Shown here: positions 9,333-18,763 of the stretch, piece after piece
How the letters are laid out: each line of letters opens with the position of its first letter
Numbering within the stretch: position 1 is the stretch's first letter
Origin: Kluyvera intermedia
GTDB taxonomy: Bacteria > Pseudomonadota > Gammaproteobacteria > Enterobacterales > Enterobacteriaceae
Length of the DNA: 64,000 bases
Assembly: GCF_021440345.1 (NCBI RefSeq)
Contig: NZ_JAKCNS010000024.1
Location: forward strand, 22,318-86,317
Direction: 5' to 3'
Made by a program: the position numbers and the translations under genes
Notes under the pieces: generated by a model
Database searches by the model: none
What the model was told of the DNA's origin: nothing
The model's input: the letters and a program-made list of their open reading frames with translations, nothing else

Positions 9333-10465
9333 TGCATCGCCTCCACAATCTCACTTACCGGGCGGTTGCTGCCGAGGATCTGGTTATCAAACGAGAACAT
9401 AATGGCGTCGCAGATCGGCGGCGTTTTAGTAAAGCGCAGGCGCTGCATCACGCGCTGGCAGATACGTTCGGCGAGGTGGTTGTAGATACGCTGGAAACCA
9501 AACGCATCGATGTGCTCCATCGCGGCTTCGGTGGTGTCGCAGTCGCTGACCAGCGTCAGAAGCTCCAGCGGCGCCCCAAGCAGCGCCAAATGAGCAACAA
9601 GCGTTTCCATACGCGCATCGGCGATATGGCTATGGGTGTGGAAAATCCCGGCGGCGATTTTAATCAGCTTGCCCGGATGCCCAATCAGCACAATCTGGCG
9701 GAAACCAAGACGCACGGACTCTTCAATCATGTAGCCCACGAAGTTGCTCATGGTGACCACCACCTGCGAGTCGATGCCCATCTGCTCGCGTACAAAGCGT
9801 TCGCCGTGATTACCGGGAACCAGCACCACGCGTTCCAGCCCCGCGGCGCGTTTCATCTCCAGCTCCAGCGCCAGCGAGCGTTTCCAGCTCTCTTCCGACA
9901 TCGGCGTGACGATACCGGTGGTGCCGATTATCGAAATGCCGCCCAGAATACCGAGCCGTGAGTTATAAGTTTTCTGCGCCCGCTCTTCGCCTTCCGGGGC
10001 AAAGATTTCCACCTCCGCGCCGCGCGCCGGGCCAATGGCTTCGCGGACGGCGGTTTCAATGGTGTGGCGCGGAGTGCGGTTAATGGCCGAACTCCCGATT
10101 GGCAAGCCGATACCTTTGCGGGTGACGGTGCCCACCCCCTCGCCGCCGCGCAGCGTAATATCGCCGTTGTCGGTTAAGGTCACGCGGGCGAAAATCAGCA
10201 TTCCGTGGGTCGCATCGACATCGTCGCCGCCGTCTTTACGAATCGCGGCAATCCCCTGCTGCCCCTCGACGTGCGGCGATTCAACGTTCAGATTCAGCGT
10301 CACGCCGGAAGGGGTAACGATCGACACCTGGTGAATCAGGTGCTGGCGCATCACCATCAGCGCGGCGACTTTGGCCGCTGCCGTGGCGCAGGAGCCGGTG
10401 GTGTAGCCTTTACGCAGCGCCTTGCCGTTATGCCACACCGGGGCGTCGAAGGAGGGTTCACTCAT
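9326..10465 (-). CDS. cbiD: Cobalt-precorrin-5B C1-methyltransferase CbiD
   Basis: A 379-residue enzyme that methylates C1 after deacylation by CbiG and is specific to the anaerobic route. The conserved [20 protein letters not shown] lies at residues 17-36. Other family blocks are [37 protein letters not shown] and [20 protein letters not shown]. The ATG overlaps the cbiC stop by four bases. Length agrees with Salmonella CbiD. Confidence 0.96.
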   Translation of the reverse strand: MSEPSFDAPVWHNGKALRKGYTTGSCATAAAKVAALMVMRQHLIHQVSIVTPSGVTLNLNVESPHVEGQQGIAAIRKDGGDDVDATHGMLIFARVTLTDNGDITLRGGEGVGTVTRKGIGLPIGSSAINRTPRHTIETAVREAIGPARGAEVEIFAPEGEERAQKTYNSRLGILGGISIIGTTGIVTPMSEESWKRSLALELEMKRAAGLERVVLVPGNHGERFVREQMGIDSQVVVTMSNFVGYMIEESVRLGFRQIVLIGHPGKLIKIAAGIFHTHSHIADARMETLVAHLALLGAPLELLTLVSDCDTTEAAMEHIDAFGFQRIYNHLAERICQRVMQRLRFTKTPPICDAIMFSFDNQILGSNRPVSEIVEAMQC

Positions 10466-11097
10466 TGGCCGGCCTGCAGCTGATAGAGAATGGCGTTGAC
10501 GATGGCCGCCGCCACGTTGCTGCCGCCTTTGCGCCCCAGCGCGGCAATGCCCGGCAGGCCGCTGTGGCTCAGCGCTTCTTTCGACTCTGCCGCGCCGACA
10601 AAACCGACCGGCACGCCAATCACGCCGCTTACTTCCAGCTCTTTGTGCTCCAGCAGGCGGAACAGCGCCGTCGGCGCATTACCGAAGACAAACACCTTAT
10701 CGCCTTCCTCTTTTGCGGCGATATCCACCGCCGCCATCGAACGGGTAATGCCCTGAGCTTTGGCCTCGCGCACCACGCGCGGGTCGCTGATATAGCAGCG
10801 GCATTCGCCGCCAAAGGTCGCCAGCAGATTTTTATTGATCCCCGAGAGCGCCATGGTGGTGTCGGTATACAACGTGCACGGGCGGCTTAACGCCGCGCTC
10901 AGACGGGCAAGTGCATCCGGGGCGAACCACAAAATATCCAGCCATTCAAAGTCGGCGGTGGTGTGGATCACCCGTTTGATAATGGCCTCGTGCAGCGGGC
11001 TGTCGAAGCGGTACTCCGGGCGAGTTTCCGCGATAATCTCGCTGATGATTTCAAAGCTTTTGCGCTCAATCGCCTGCGGTTGCTGGATATAGTTCAT
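10462..11097 (-). CDS. cbiC: Cobalt-precorrin-8 methylmutase CbiC
   Basis: A 211-residue mutase that moves the methyl group from C11 to C12 to give cobyrinate. The catalytic histidine region [13 protein letters not shown] places the His at residue 45. [17 protein letters not shown] and [16 protein letters not shown] residues near the C-terminus ([20 protein letters not shown]) are family signatures. The start [18 protein letters not shown] was chosen over an upstream ATG that lies inside cbiB. It is 11 bases after cbiB. Confidence 0.95.
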   Translation of the reverse strand: MNYIQQPQAIERKSFEIISEIIAETRPEYRFDSPLHEAIIKRVIHTTADFEWLDILWFAPDALARLSAALSRPCTLYTDTTMALSGINKNLLATFGGECRCYISDPRVVREAKAQGITRSMAAVDIAAKEEGDKVFVFGNAPTALFRLLEHKELEVSGVIGVPVGFVGAAESKEALSHSGLPGIAALGRKGGSNVAAAIVNAILYQLQAGQ

Positions 11098-11108
11098 TAC
11101 TGCTCTCC

Positions 11109-12068
11109 TTAGGCCGCGCCAATCAGCCAGAACCTGACCGCCATAAACAGCAGCAGGGCCAGCGTTGACGCCACCCACATCAGTCGAATCGTTCGGGAAA
11201 TATCATCAATGGCGATATCGCGTCTGGCGTCACCAATCCACGGCTTGTCCACGCGCTGGCCAAAATAGTCGTTCGGGCCGCCAAGGCGGATCCCCAGCGC
11301 ACCGGCCACCGCCGCCTCCGACCAGGCGCAGTTGGGGCTGCTGTGGTTATAGCGGTCACGCCAGCCGATACGCAGCGCACGCGCGGCATCGAGACGGCAA
11401 AGCCAGGCGGCAGCGCTTATCAGCAGCCAGCTCAGGCGGGCGGGAATAAAGTTAGCGGCATCATCCAGGCGGGCGCTGACCATGCCGATGGCGCGGTATT
11501 TTTCGTGCTTATAGCCGACCATCGAATCGAGGGTATTCACCGCTTTGTAGGCCATCGCCAGCGGCGCGCCGCCGAGCAGCAGGAAGAACAGCGGCGCGAT
11601 AATGCCGTCGACGGTGTTTTCCGCCACCGTTTCCACCACCGCGCGGTTGATCTGCTCGGGTTGAAGCGCGGAGGTATCGCGCCCCACAATCCATGACAGC
11701 TTGATGCGGCTTTCAGCAAGGTCATTTTCCCGCAGCGGACGCGCGACATCTTCGGCAGAGCGCGCCAGGCAGCGCCCGGCGAGCACGGTGAAAATCATCC
11801 ACACTTCAACGCCCCACCCCAGCCACGGATGCACCCATGCCGCGAGCCTGAGTGCGCCCCAGGCCACGCCATAGGTCAGCCCCACCACCGCCAGCCACAT
11901 CACGCCGCCACCAATGCGCAGCGCGCGATCGCTGTGGCATCGGCGCCGAACCGCACGCTGTACAACGTTAATCAGATTGCCAATCCAGCGCACCGGATGC
12001 GGCCAGCGCTGCGGGTCGCCGATGACAAAATCAATCAGCCACGCCAGACACCAGGCGAGCAGCGTCAT
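11109..12068 (-). CDS. cbiB: Adenosylcobinamide-phosphate synthase CbiB
   Basis: A 319-residue polytopic membrane protein that joins adenosylcobyric acid to the aminopropanol (phosphate) arm made by PduX and CobD. Hydrophobic helices occur at residues 1-15, 50-75 and near the C-terminus (TLALLLFMAVRFWLIG). Family blocks VVETVAENTVDGIIAPLFF, KAVNTLDSMVGYKHEKY and NHSSPNCAWSEAAVAGALG are present. The open frame runs 37 codons further upstream, but the ATG at 12066-12068 overlaps the cbiA stop as ATGA. Confidence 0.95.
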   Translation of the reverse strand: MTLLAWCLAWLIDFVIGDPQRWPHPVRWIGNLINVVQRAVRRRCHSDRALRIGGGVMWLAVVGLTYGVAWGALRLAAWVHPWLGWGVEVWMIFTVLAGRCLARSAEDVARPLRENDLAESRIKLSWIVGRDTSALQPEQINRAVVETVAENTVDGIIAPLFFLLLGGAPLAMAYKAVNTLDSMVGYKHEKYRAIGMVSARLDDAANFIPARLSWLLISAAAWLCRLDAARALRIGWRDRYNHSSPNCAWSEAAVAGALGIRLGGPNDYFGQRVDKPWIGDARRDIAIDDISRTIRLMWVASTLALLLFMAVRFWLIGAA

Positions 12069-13438
12069 TGCGCACTCCTTGCGGCAGCAAACCAGTGGTT
12101 GAGCATGGCCGGACGCTGGGCAAAATGCAGGTGCAGGTAGCTGGCGAAGGTATTGCCTATCTGCCAACCGCCTTGCCATTGCTGGAGAACCGCGCCGTCG
12201 CGGGTTTTGCGGCAGGCCATCGTCGCCGGAAGCTGTGCGGTAAAATCGGAGTAGTGGAATTCATGCCCGCGCAGCACCTCACCGGGCGCGGCCAGCAGAG
12301 TCTGGCGCTCAGCCTGCGCTTCGCAGTAGCCAAAACGGGTCAGTCGTTTGCCCATTTTGCTCGCGCCGGGAAGAATATCGGCCATTGCGTGGATGTCGCC
12401 CTGAGCGTCCTCAAGCGTGCTGCCGAGGTACATCAACCCGCCGCATTCCGCGTAAATTGGCACGCCACGCCGATGCGCAGCGCGCAGTTGTTCCAGCATG
12501 GGCGTATTAGCCGCCAGCGCGCGGGCGTGCAGTTCAGGGTAGCCGCCGCCCAGCCACAGCATCTGACAATCCGGCAGTACGCTATCGTGCAGTGGGCTAA
12601 AACGAACAATCGTTACCCCGGCTCGTTCCAGCAGCACCAGATTGTCCGGGTAGTAGAAATTGAAGGCTTCGTCATCGGCCAGCGCCAGCGTGAGCCCGTT
12701 GCCGTGAAGCGGCGCGGCGGGCCATTCACCTGCCGGCAGCTCCGCCAGCTCGCTCAGCGCTAACAGCCTGTCGATATCGAGTGTGCGTTCAAGACCGGCG
12801 GCAAAATCCAGCCACGGCTGGCTATCCAGCGTCGATTCACGGGCGGTGACCAGCCCCAGGTGACGCTCAGGTAGCGATACGCCTTCGGCGCGCGGAACAT
12901 AGCCCAGCACCGGCAGGTTGCAGTAGCGCTCGATGGCGCTTTTCAGCAGCTGAAAATGGCTGTCGCTGTTGACCCGGTTGACGATGACTCCGGCAATATT
13001 GAGACTCGGGTCAAAGTGCTGAAATCCCATTACCGTGGCGGCAATCGAGGTAGAAACGGCTTTGCCATCCACCAGCAAAATCACCGGGCAGCCCAGCTGT
13101 TTCGCCATCGCCGCGCTGCTGCAATAGTTTGGGTCGGTGCCGTAGCCGTCGTACAGGCCCATTACGCCTTCAATGACGGCGATATCAGCCTGCTGCATAT
13201 GTTCGCAGAACAGCGCATTGAGAATGGCAGGGGGCAGCATAAAGCTGTCGAGGTTACGTGAGGGGACGCCGCACAGCGCGGTATGCCAGCCGGTATCGAG
13301 GTAGTCAGGGCCAACCTTGTACGGCTGAACCCGCAGCCCGCGCTGCTGAAGCAGTTTGAGCAGGCCGAGCGTCACCGTGGTTTTACCACAGCCGCTGCCG
13401 GTACCTGCGAGAACAAATGCGTGCTGTCTGGCTGCCAT
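12065..13438 (-). CDS. cbiA: Cobyrinate a,c-diamide synthase CbiA
   Basis: A 457-residue glutamine-dependent amidotransferase that amidates the a and c side chains of cobyrinate using ATP. The P-loop GTGSGCGKTT is at residues 12-21, and the class I amidotransferase cysteine is Cys332 in PIYAECGGLMYLGS. It is the first gene of the operon. The start MAARQHAFVLAG was preferred over an ATG 29 codons upstream because it matches the family and follows a GGGT-type ribosome site. About 100 bases of leader separate it from the riboswitch B12 box. Confidence 0.96.
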   Translation of the reverse strand: MAARQHAFVLAGTGSGCGKTTVTLGLLKLLQQRGLRVQPYKVGPDYLDTGWHTALCGVPSRNLDSFMLPPAILNALFCEHMQQADIAVIEGVMGLYDGYGTDPNYCSSAAMAKQLGCPVILLVDGKAVSTSIAATVMGFQHFDPSLNIAGVIVNRVNSDSHFQLLKSAIERYCNLPVLGYVPRAEGVSLPERHLGLVTARESTLDSQPWLDFAAGLERTLDIDRLLALSELAELPAGEWPAAPLHGNGLTLALADDEAFNFYYPDNLVLLERAGVTIVRFSPLHDSVLPDCQMLWLGGGYPELHARALAANTPMLEQLRAAHRRGVPIYAECGGLMYLGSTLEDAQGDIHAMADILPGASKMGKRLTRFGYCEAQAERQTLLAAPGEVLRGHEFHYSDFTAQLPATMACRKTRDGAVLQQWQGGWQIGNTFASYLHLHFAQRPAMLNHWFAAARSAQ

Positions 13439-13544
13439 ACCCTGACCCTTTTCAGGCAGGATCGGGGATAGCCGCACGTCTGCCCGGCCAAATGACCGTG
13501 CATCGCAAAGCAACCCACTTCCCACCGAAGTTGTTGTTAATGGC

Positions 13545-13715
13545 CAACAGGCAGGTCTTCTGGCTTAGCGTCATCCTCGCCCGTCCTTCCCGATCTGGCG
13601 ATCAGTGGTGTTTACGGGGTCGTCAGCATCACAGCAGCGGGGGCTGCGGAGGATTTATACACGGGTGTATTCACCTCCTTCCCTGACACATAATGTGTCA
13701 AACCTATTGGTTGCA
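13545..13715 (-). promoter_or_regulatory. Adenosylcobalamin riboswitch upstream of cbiA
   Basis: On the minus strand the leader shows the expected order of conserved blocks. GGGAAGGAGGTGAATACACC and CGCAGCCCCCGCTGCTGT come first, then ACCACTG with GATCGGGAAGGACGGG, and finally the B12 box AAGCCAGAAGACCTGCCTG at about 13547-13565. A TGACACA/TGTGTCA hairpin (13684-13700) lies just 5' of the core. Such elements bind adenosylcobalamin and block translation or elongation of cobalamin genes. It should control the whole cbiA-O operon. Confidence 0.93.
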
Positions 13716-13854
13716 GATTTATGCCGGCGCAGCGCCCGCATAAAATAAGAGCACTTTACTCTAGCGCCGTGGATGAATGATTTCGTTGCGCTATGACAAT
13801 ACCGGTATATTTATTTACGCTAGTTATATTTCGTTCGACAAGACAAGGATAATC

Positions 13855-14724
13855 ATGAGCGTGGCACGCTGTCCCGGCTCCTGCGGGGAACTCATTCAGG
13901 GCTGGATCCTGGGCAGTGAAAAACTCATCTCCTGCCCGATAGACTGGTACAGCACGGTGGAAGTGCGCGACGGCGCGCCGTTGGCAAACGAGCGTCCGCT
14001 CACGCGGGCGATGGTTGAAGCGCTGCTCGCCTACTTCGGCTATCCGCTGGGAATGAGCGCAACGCTGCGCATTGAGGTCGATTCGACGCTGCCGATTGCC
14101 AAAGGGATGGCCAGCAGCACCGCCGATATCGCCGCCACCGCCGTGGCCGCCGCCCACCACCTCGGTCATTCGCTGGATGAAACCACGCTTGCCGCGCTGT
14201 GCGTGGCGCTGGAGCCGACCGACAGCACGCTGTTTCGCCAGCTGACGCTGTTCGATCACCATCACGCGGGCACGCAGATTGCCTGCGCGCCCGCGCCGCA
14301 TTTTGACCTGCTGGTGCTGGAAAGCCCGGTGATTTTGCGCACCGCAGATTATCACCGACTTCCCCGTGAGGCCGCGCTAAAAGCGCATGCCGGAGAGTTG
14401 CAACAAGCCTGGAAAAAGGTGCAGAGCGCCTGCATTCAGCAGGATGCCAGCCTGCTCGGCGAGGCGGCGACCCTCAGCGCTATCGCCAGCCAGACGCTGC
14501 TGCCCAAACCGGGTTTTTCGGCGCTGATGGCGCTGGTCGAATCCTGTGACTTATACGGCCTGAACGTGGCGCACAGCGGCAGCGTGGTTGGGCTGATGCT
14601 CGACCCGCGTCGCCATGATGTGGAGTATGTGAAGTGGGCGCTGACGCAGAAAAAGCTGACCGACCACTGGCCGAAGCAGCACTTGCTCCGCGCAGTGCCC
14701 GGCGGGGTTCAGCTAAGCACCTGA
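13855..14724 (+). CDS. pduX: L-threonine kinase PduX
   Basis: A 289-residue GHMP-family kinase that phosphorylates L-threonine at O3, supplying CobD. The N-terminus [20 protein letters not shown] is the PduX signature, and the GHMP motif [13 protein letters not shown] is at residues 79-91. The frame extends 26 codons upstream, but the ATG at 13855 has AAGGAT seven bases before it. It is divergent from the riboswitch-controlled operon and overlaps the 3' end of cobD by 16 bases, convergently. In Salmonella pduX belongs to the pdu operon; no pdu shell gene is present here. Confidence 0.93.
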   Translation: MSVARCPGSCGELIQGWILGSEKLISCPIDWYSTVEVRDGAPLANERPLTRAMVEALLAYFGYPLGMSATLRIEVDSTLPIAKGMASSTADIAATAVAAAHHLGHSLDETTLAALCVALEPTDSTLFRQLTLFDHHHAGTQIACAPAPHFDLLVLESPVILRTADYHRLPREAALKAHAGELQQAWKKVQSACIQQDASLLGEAATLSAIASQTLLPKPGFSALMALVESCDLYGLNVAHSGSVVGLMLDPRRHDVEYVKWALTQKKLTDHWPKQHLLRAVPGGVQLST

Positions 14725-15785
14725 CGCAGAGCCGCCAGCAGCCGCTGGTTTTCTGCTTCGCTACGCACCGCCACGCGGAAATAGCGCCCATCAAGACCTG
14801 GGTAGTTGGCGCAGCTGCGGATCAGCACCCTCTGTTGCAGCAGCGCATATTGCAGTTCGATATCCGCACGTTCGCAGCGTAAAAACAGATAGTTCGCGCG
14901 CCCCGGATAAACGCTCAGACCGTCAATTTCGCCCAGCGCCTGATACAAACGCTGACCTTCGCGCGCCAGCCAGCGCAGAGTCGCCTGCTGATAATCGCGG
15001 TCGTTAAGCACGCACTCGCCGGCCAGCGCGGCAAAGGCGTTGATTGACCACGGCATCTGATGCTTGCGCAGACGCGCTACCGCCTGTTCGTCACCGTTGA
15101 GCACATAGCCCAGCCGCAGACCGGGAATGGCATAAAACTTAGTCAGCGATCGCAGCACCCAGATATGTGGGTTGTGTTGAAGCTCGCCAATAAAACCCTG
15201 CTCATCGGCAATAAAGTCGATAAATGCTTCATCGAGAATCAGTGCGATCCCAAGCGTTCGGCAGCGCGCCGCGATGGCTTCCAGCAGCGCGCGTTCCGGC
15301 AGCAGCCCGGTCGGGTTGTTCGGTGTACATAAAAACAGGCAGTCGAGATCCGCCGTCAGCGCCGACAAAATGTGCTCGGTGAGCTGCCAGCCGTCTTCCT
15401 CGCGCAGCGCGTAGGTTTCTATTTCACAATCGATCGTTTCCAGCGCCCGGCGATATTCAGCAAAGCCCGGCGCCACCACCATTGCCCGGCGCGGCTTCAG
15501 GCCGTGAACGAGAGTAAAAATAGACTCGGTTTCGCCGTTACCCGCCAGTATCCACGACGCGGGTACGCCGTGATGCGCCGCCAGCGCCTGATGCAGCTGC
15601 TGATACTCAACATCGGGATAACGCTCGGCGCAGGCGAGATTATCAATGATCGCCTGCTTGAGGCTTTCCGGCATGCCCAGCGGATTAATATTGGCGCTGA
15701 AATCCAACAGCGTATCGGCACTGATGCCCATTAAGGCTGCCGCTTCGCGGATATTGCCGCCGTGGGCGCTTTTTAGCCGTGACAT
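14709..15785 (-). CDS. cobD: L-threonine-O-3-phosphate decarboxylase CobD
   Basis: A 358-residue PLP enzyme of the aminotransferase class I/II fold that decarboxylates threonine phosphate to (R)-1-amino-2-propanol O-2-phosphate. [19 protein letters not shown] and [16 protein letters not shown] open the protein, [14 protein letters not shown] is the cofactor region, and the Schiff-base lysine is in [16 protein letters not shown]. Its partners PduX and CbiB are in the same cluster. It starts six bases after the amiC stop on the same strand and may share the amiC transcript. Confidence 0.95.
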   Translation of the reverse strand: MSRLKSAHGGNIREAAALMGISADTLLDFSANINPLGMPESLKQAIIDNLACAERYPDVEYQQLHQALAAHHGVPASWILAGNGETESIFTLVHGLKPRRAMVVAPGFAEYRRALETIDCEIETYALREEDGWQLTEHILSALTADLDCLFLCTPNNPTGLLPERALLEAIAARCRTLGIALILDEAFIDFIADEQGFIGELQHNPHIWVLRSLTKFYAIPGLRLGYVLNGDEQAVARLRKHQMPWSINAFAALAGECVLNDRDYQQATLRWLAREGQRLYQALGEIDGLSVYPGRANYLFLRCERADIELQYALLQQRVLIRSCANYPGLDGRYFRVAVRSEAENQRLLAALRQVLS

Positions 15786-15791
15786 GTCTGA

Positions 15792-17042
15792 TTACCCGCG
15801 TCTTGCCAGCGTTGCGCCGTCGGCAAAATAGGCTTTAATCCCGGCAAGGATCGACTCGGCAACCTCCTGCTGGAACTTGGCGGTTTTCAGCTTACGTTCC
15901 TCTTCAACGTTACTGATAAACGCCGTTTCGACGAGGATCGACGGAATGTCCGGGGCTTTAAGCACCGCAAAGCCGGCCTGCTCGACCTGGTTTTTATGCA
16001 GGTTGTTGACCTGTCCCAGGCGTTTCAGCACCGCTTTGCCAAATTTCAGGCTGTCGGTGATGGTCAGCGACTGCACCATGTCGAACATGGTGTGGTCGAC
16101 GTAGCGGTCGCCGCTCTTACTCACGCCACCCACTAAGTCGGCGGCGTTCTGCGTTTGCGCAAGGTATTTGGCCGCCGTACTGGTGGCCCCTTTGGTCGAC
16201 AGCGCAAACACTGACGAACCGCTTGGCTGACGGCTGGTAAAGGCGTCGGCGTGAATTGAGACGAACAGGTCGGCGCGCTGCTTTTGCGCTTTCGCCACCC
16301 GAACTTTGAGCGGAATAAAAATATCTTCGTTGCGCGTCATGTAGGCTTTCATATTGCCTTCTTTCTCAATCAGCGTGCGCAGGCGGCGGGCGATTTGCAG
16401 CACCACGTCCTTCTCCCGCGTTTTATACAGCCCAACCGCACCGGAGTCTTCGCCGCCGTGTCCTGGGTCGAGCATGATAACAATCGGCCGGTCGCGCCCG
16501 GCTTTGCCAGGCTGCGGGCCGCTTTGAGCAGGTGGCACCTGCTTTTCGAGGCCGTCTTTGTTGTACTCTTCCAGCAGCGCCAGGAGCGGATCCTGCACAT
16601 CCTGGCTGCTGGCGGGATAGAGATCCATCACCAGACGTTCTTTAAACCCGGCAACCGGCGCCAGCGCAAACAGCTGCGGTTTGACGTCTTGCTTTAGCTC
16701 AAACACCATGCGCACAGTTTGCGGATCAAACTGCCCCACACGGGCCGATTTAATATAGGGATCGTCACCGCGAATTTGCGCTCCCATGCCTTTAAGCACC
16801 GAGTTCAGATTGACCCCTTCGAGATCGACCACCAGACGGTCAGGATTGCTCAACGCAAACTGTCGATAATTAATCACACGGTTGGACTCCACCGTGACGC
16901 GCGTGTAGCTGGACGCCGGCCAGATGCGCACTGCCACCACCTGACTAACGGCGGCAAGACCAACCTGACTCACGCTCAATAACCACATGGCGCCCGCCCC
17001 TTTTAACAAGCGACGACGACTTAACGACTGACTTCCCGACAT
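15792..17042 (-). CDS. amiC: N-acetylmuramoyl-L-alanine amidase AmiC
   Basis: A 416-residue periplasmic zinc amidase that cleaves septal peptidoglycan during daughter-cell separation. A twin-arginine signal [10 protein letters not shown] (residues 8-17) precedes a hydrophobic stretch. An AMIN septal-targeting domain follows (about residues 35-145). The Amidase_3 domain begins at about residue 186 with [15 protein letters not shown], carrying the zinc His196, then [11 protein letters not shown] and the catalytic [10 protein letters not shown]. NlpD would be the expected activator. It diverges from argA as in E. coli. Confidence 0.96.
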   Translation of the reverse strand: MSGSQSLSRRRLLKGAGAMWLLSVSQVGLAAVSQVVAVRIWPASSYTRVTVESNRVINYRQFALSNPDRLVVDLEGVNLNSVLKGMGAQIRGDDPYIKSARVGQFDPQTVRMVFELKQDVKPQLFALAPVAGFKERLVMDLYPASSQDVQDPLLALLEEYNKDGLEKQVPPAQSGPQPGKAGRDRPIVIMLDPGHGGEDSGAVGLYKTREKDVVLQIARRLRTLIEKEGNMKAYMTRNEDIFIPLKVRVAKAQKQRADLFVSIHADAFTSRQPSGSSVFALSTKGATSTAAKYLAQTQNAADLVGGVSKSGDRYVDHTMFDMVQSLTITDSLKFGKAVLKRLGQVNNLHKNQVEQAGFAVLKAPDIPSILVETAFISNVEEERKLKTAKFQQEVAESILAGIKAYFADGATLARRG

Positions 17043-17220
17043 GCTCCATCCCAGGCAAAAAAAGATAATTTTGGTTCACGCATAATACGATTGACCGAAA
17101 ACTTTAACCAAAGGCGAATAAACTGTCATCTATAAAAGGGTAAACATTCGTAGGATCAACGAAATTGGCCGCAAGCTTTTCCGTTATTTAGGCAAATTCC
17201 GGCTTGCGTTTCCGGCAAAA

Positions 17221-17259
17221 ACAGAATAAAAATACACTAATTACGAATAATCATGCATT
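17221..17259 (+). promoter_or_regulatory. Two ArgR-binding ARG boxes upstream of argA
   Basis: Two 18-base imperfect palindromes, ACAGAATAAAAATACACT (17221-17238) and TACGAATAATCATGCATT (17242-17259), are separated by three bases. That is the standard spacing for one ArgR hexamer. They fit the ARG-box pattern WNTGAATWWWWATTCANW and end 12 bases before the argA start. Repression of argA by arginine is therefore expected. Confidence 0.85.
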
Positions 17260-17271
17260 GAGGGTTGTGCC

Positions 17272-18603
17272 GTGGTGAAGGAACGTAGAACCGAACTGGT
17301 AGAGGGGTTTCGTCATTCTGTCCCCTATATTAATGCCCACCGGGGGAAGACGTTTGTCATCATGCTTGGCGGCGAAGCCATTGAGCATGAAAACTTTTCC
17401 AGTATCGTCAGCGATATTGGCCTGCTCCACAGCTTAGGTATTCGCCTGGTGCTGGTCTACGGCGCGCGTCCGCAAATTGATGCCAATCTGGCGGAGCATA
17501 ACCACGAACCGACTTACCACAAGCATATCCGCGTAACGGATAGTAAAACGCTTGAACTGGTCAAGCAGGCGGCCGGTCTGCTGCAGCTGGATATTACCGC
17601 CAGACTGTCGATGAGCCTCAACAACACTCCGCTTCAGGGTGCGCACATCAACGTGGTGAGCGGGAACTTTATTATTGCTCAGCCGCTCGGCGTGGACGAT
17701 GGTATCGACTACTGCCACAGCGGGCGTATTCGTCGTATTGATGAAGAGGCGATCCATCGCCAGCTCGACAACGGCGCAATTGTGCTGATGGGGCCGGTGG
17801 CGGTGTCGGTGACCGGCGAAAGCTTTAACCTGACCTCAGAAGAGATTGCTACCCAGCTGGCGATTAAGCTCAAAGCCGAGAAGATGATCGGTTTTTGCTC
17901 CTCGCAAGGGGTGTACAACGAGAACGGCGATATTGTTCCTGAACTGTTCCCGAACGAAGCGCAGGCGCGCATCGAAGAGCTGGAGCAGGAAGGCGACTAC
18001 CTTTCCGGCACCGCGCGTTTCCTGCGCGGCGCGGTGAAAGCCTGCCGCAGCGGTGTGCGTCGTAGCCACCTGATAAGCTACCAGGAAGACGGCGCGCTGT
18101 TGCAGGAGCTGTTCTCGCGCGACGGTATCGGGACGCAGATTGTGATGGAAAGCGCCGAGCAAATTCGCCGCGCGACCATTAACGATATCGGGGGGATTCT
18201 GGATCTTATTGCGCCGCTGGAGCAACAAGGGATTCTGGTGCGCCGCTCTCGCGAGCAGCTAGAGATGGAGATCGACAAGTTCACCATTATTCAGCGGGAT
18301 AACACCACCATCGCCTGCGCCGCGCTCTATCCCTTCCCGGAAGAGAAGATTGGCGAGATGGCCTGCGTGGCGGTCCACCCGGACTACCGCAGCTCATCGC
18401 GAGGTGAAGTGCTGCTGGAGCGCATCGCCGCTCAGGCGAAGCAGATGGGGTTAAATCACCTGTTTGTGCTGACTACCCGCAGCATTCACTGGTTCCAGGA
18501 GCGCGGCTTTAAACCGGTGGATGTGGAGCTGCTGCCAGAGAGTAAGAAGCAGCTGTATAACTATCAGCGTCGGTCTAAGGTGCTGATGACGGACCTGGCG
18601 TAA
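17272..18603 (+). CDS. argA: Amino-acid N-acetyltransferase (N-acetylglutamate synthase) ArgA
   Basis: A 443-residue enzyme that acetylates glutamate with acetyl-CoA, the first arginine-pathway step and the target of arginine feedback. Residues 1-290 form the amino-acid-kinase-like domain ([29 protein letters not shown]). Residues 295-443 form the GNAT domain ([19 protein letters not shown] then [17 protein letters not shown]). Translation starts at a GTG (17272) as in E. coli; a second in-frame GTG follows immediately. Two ARG boxes precede it. Confidence 0.97.
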   Translation: MVKERRTELVEGFRHSVPYINAHRGKTFVIMLGGEAIEHENFSSIVSDIGLLHSLGIRLVLVYGARPQIDANLAEHNHEPTYHKHIRVTDSKTLELVKQAAGLLQLDITARLSMSLNNTPLQGAHINVVSGNFIIAQPLGVDDGIDYCHSGRIRRIDEEAIHRQLDNGAIVLMGPVAVSVTGESFNLTSEEIATQLAIKLKAEKMIGFCSSQGVYNENGDIVPELFPNEAQARIEELEQEGDYLSGTARFLRGAVKACRSGVRRSHLISYQEDGALLQELFSRDGIGTQIVMESAEQIRRATINDIGGILDLIAPLEQQGILVRRSREQLEMEIDKFTIIQRDNTTIACAALYPFPEEKIGEMACVAVHPDYRSSSRGEVLLERIAAQAKQMGLNHLFVLTTRSIHWFQERGFKPVDVELLPESKKQLYNYQRRSKVLMTDLA

Positions 18604-18621
18604 CGCCGGGGTCGGAGTCAA

Positions 18622-18754
18622 ACCCTCACCCCAGCCCTCTCCCTTAAAAAGGGAGAGGGAGCACAACGAGCCCGTACTCATATCTGAATTCCGCTTTGGC
18701 ACCGAGGCACCAGCGGTCCCCTCGCCCCTTTGGGGAGAGGGTTAGGGTGAGGGG
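18622..18754. repeat. Inverted pair of CCCTCTCCC-type palindromic repeats
   Basis: Two copies of one repeat face each other between argA and recD. The left copy (18622-18660) reads CCTCACCCCAGCCCTCTCCC and folds on itself with GGGAGAGGG. The right copy (18718-18754) is in the opposite orientation, ending GGGGAGAGGGTTAGGGTGAG. Close relatives occur at 34345-34370 and 62808-62845. The paired arrangement resembles REPIN/BIME elements and may stabilise or terminate both converging transcripts. Confidence 0.8.
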
Positions 18755-18763
18755 TATTTCGAG

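Noticed and set aside
8484..9485. Plus-strand open frame of 333 codons over cbiT and cbiE
   Set aside because: It is a shadow of the cbi genes in a GC-rich region; its protein has no domain and is rich in His, Arg and Gln.
13756..14355. Minus-strand open frame antisense to pduX
   Set aside because: pduX has clear GHMP motifs and a ribosome site; the antisense product is low in hydrophobic order and unrecognised.
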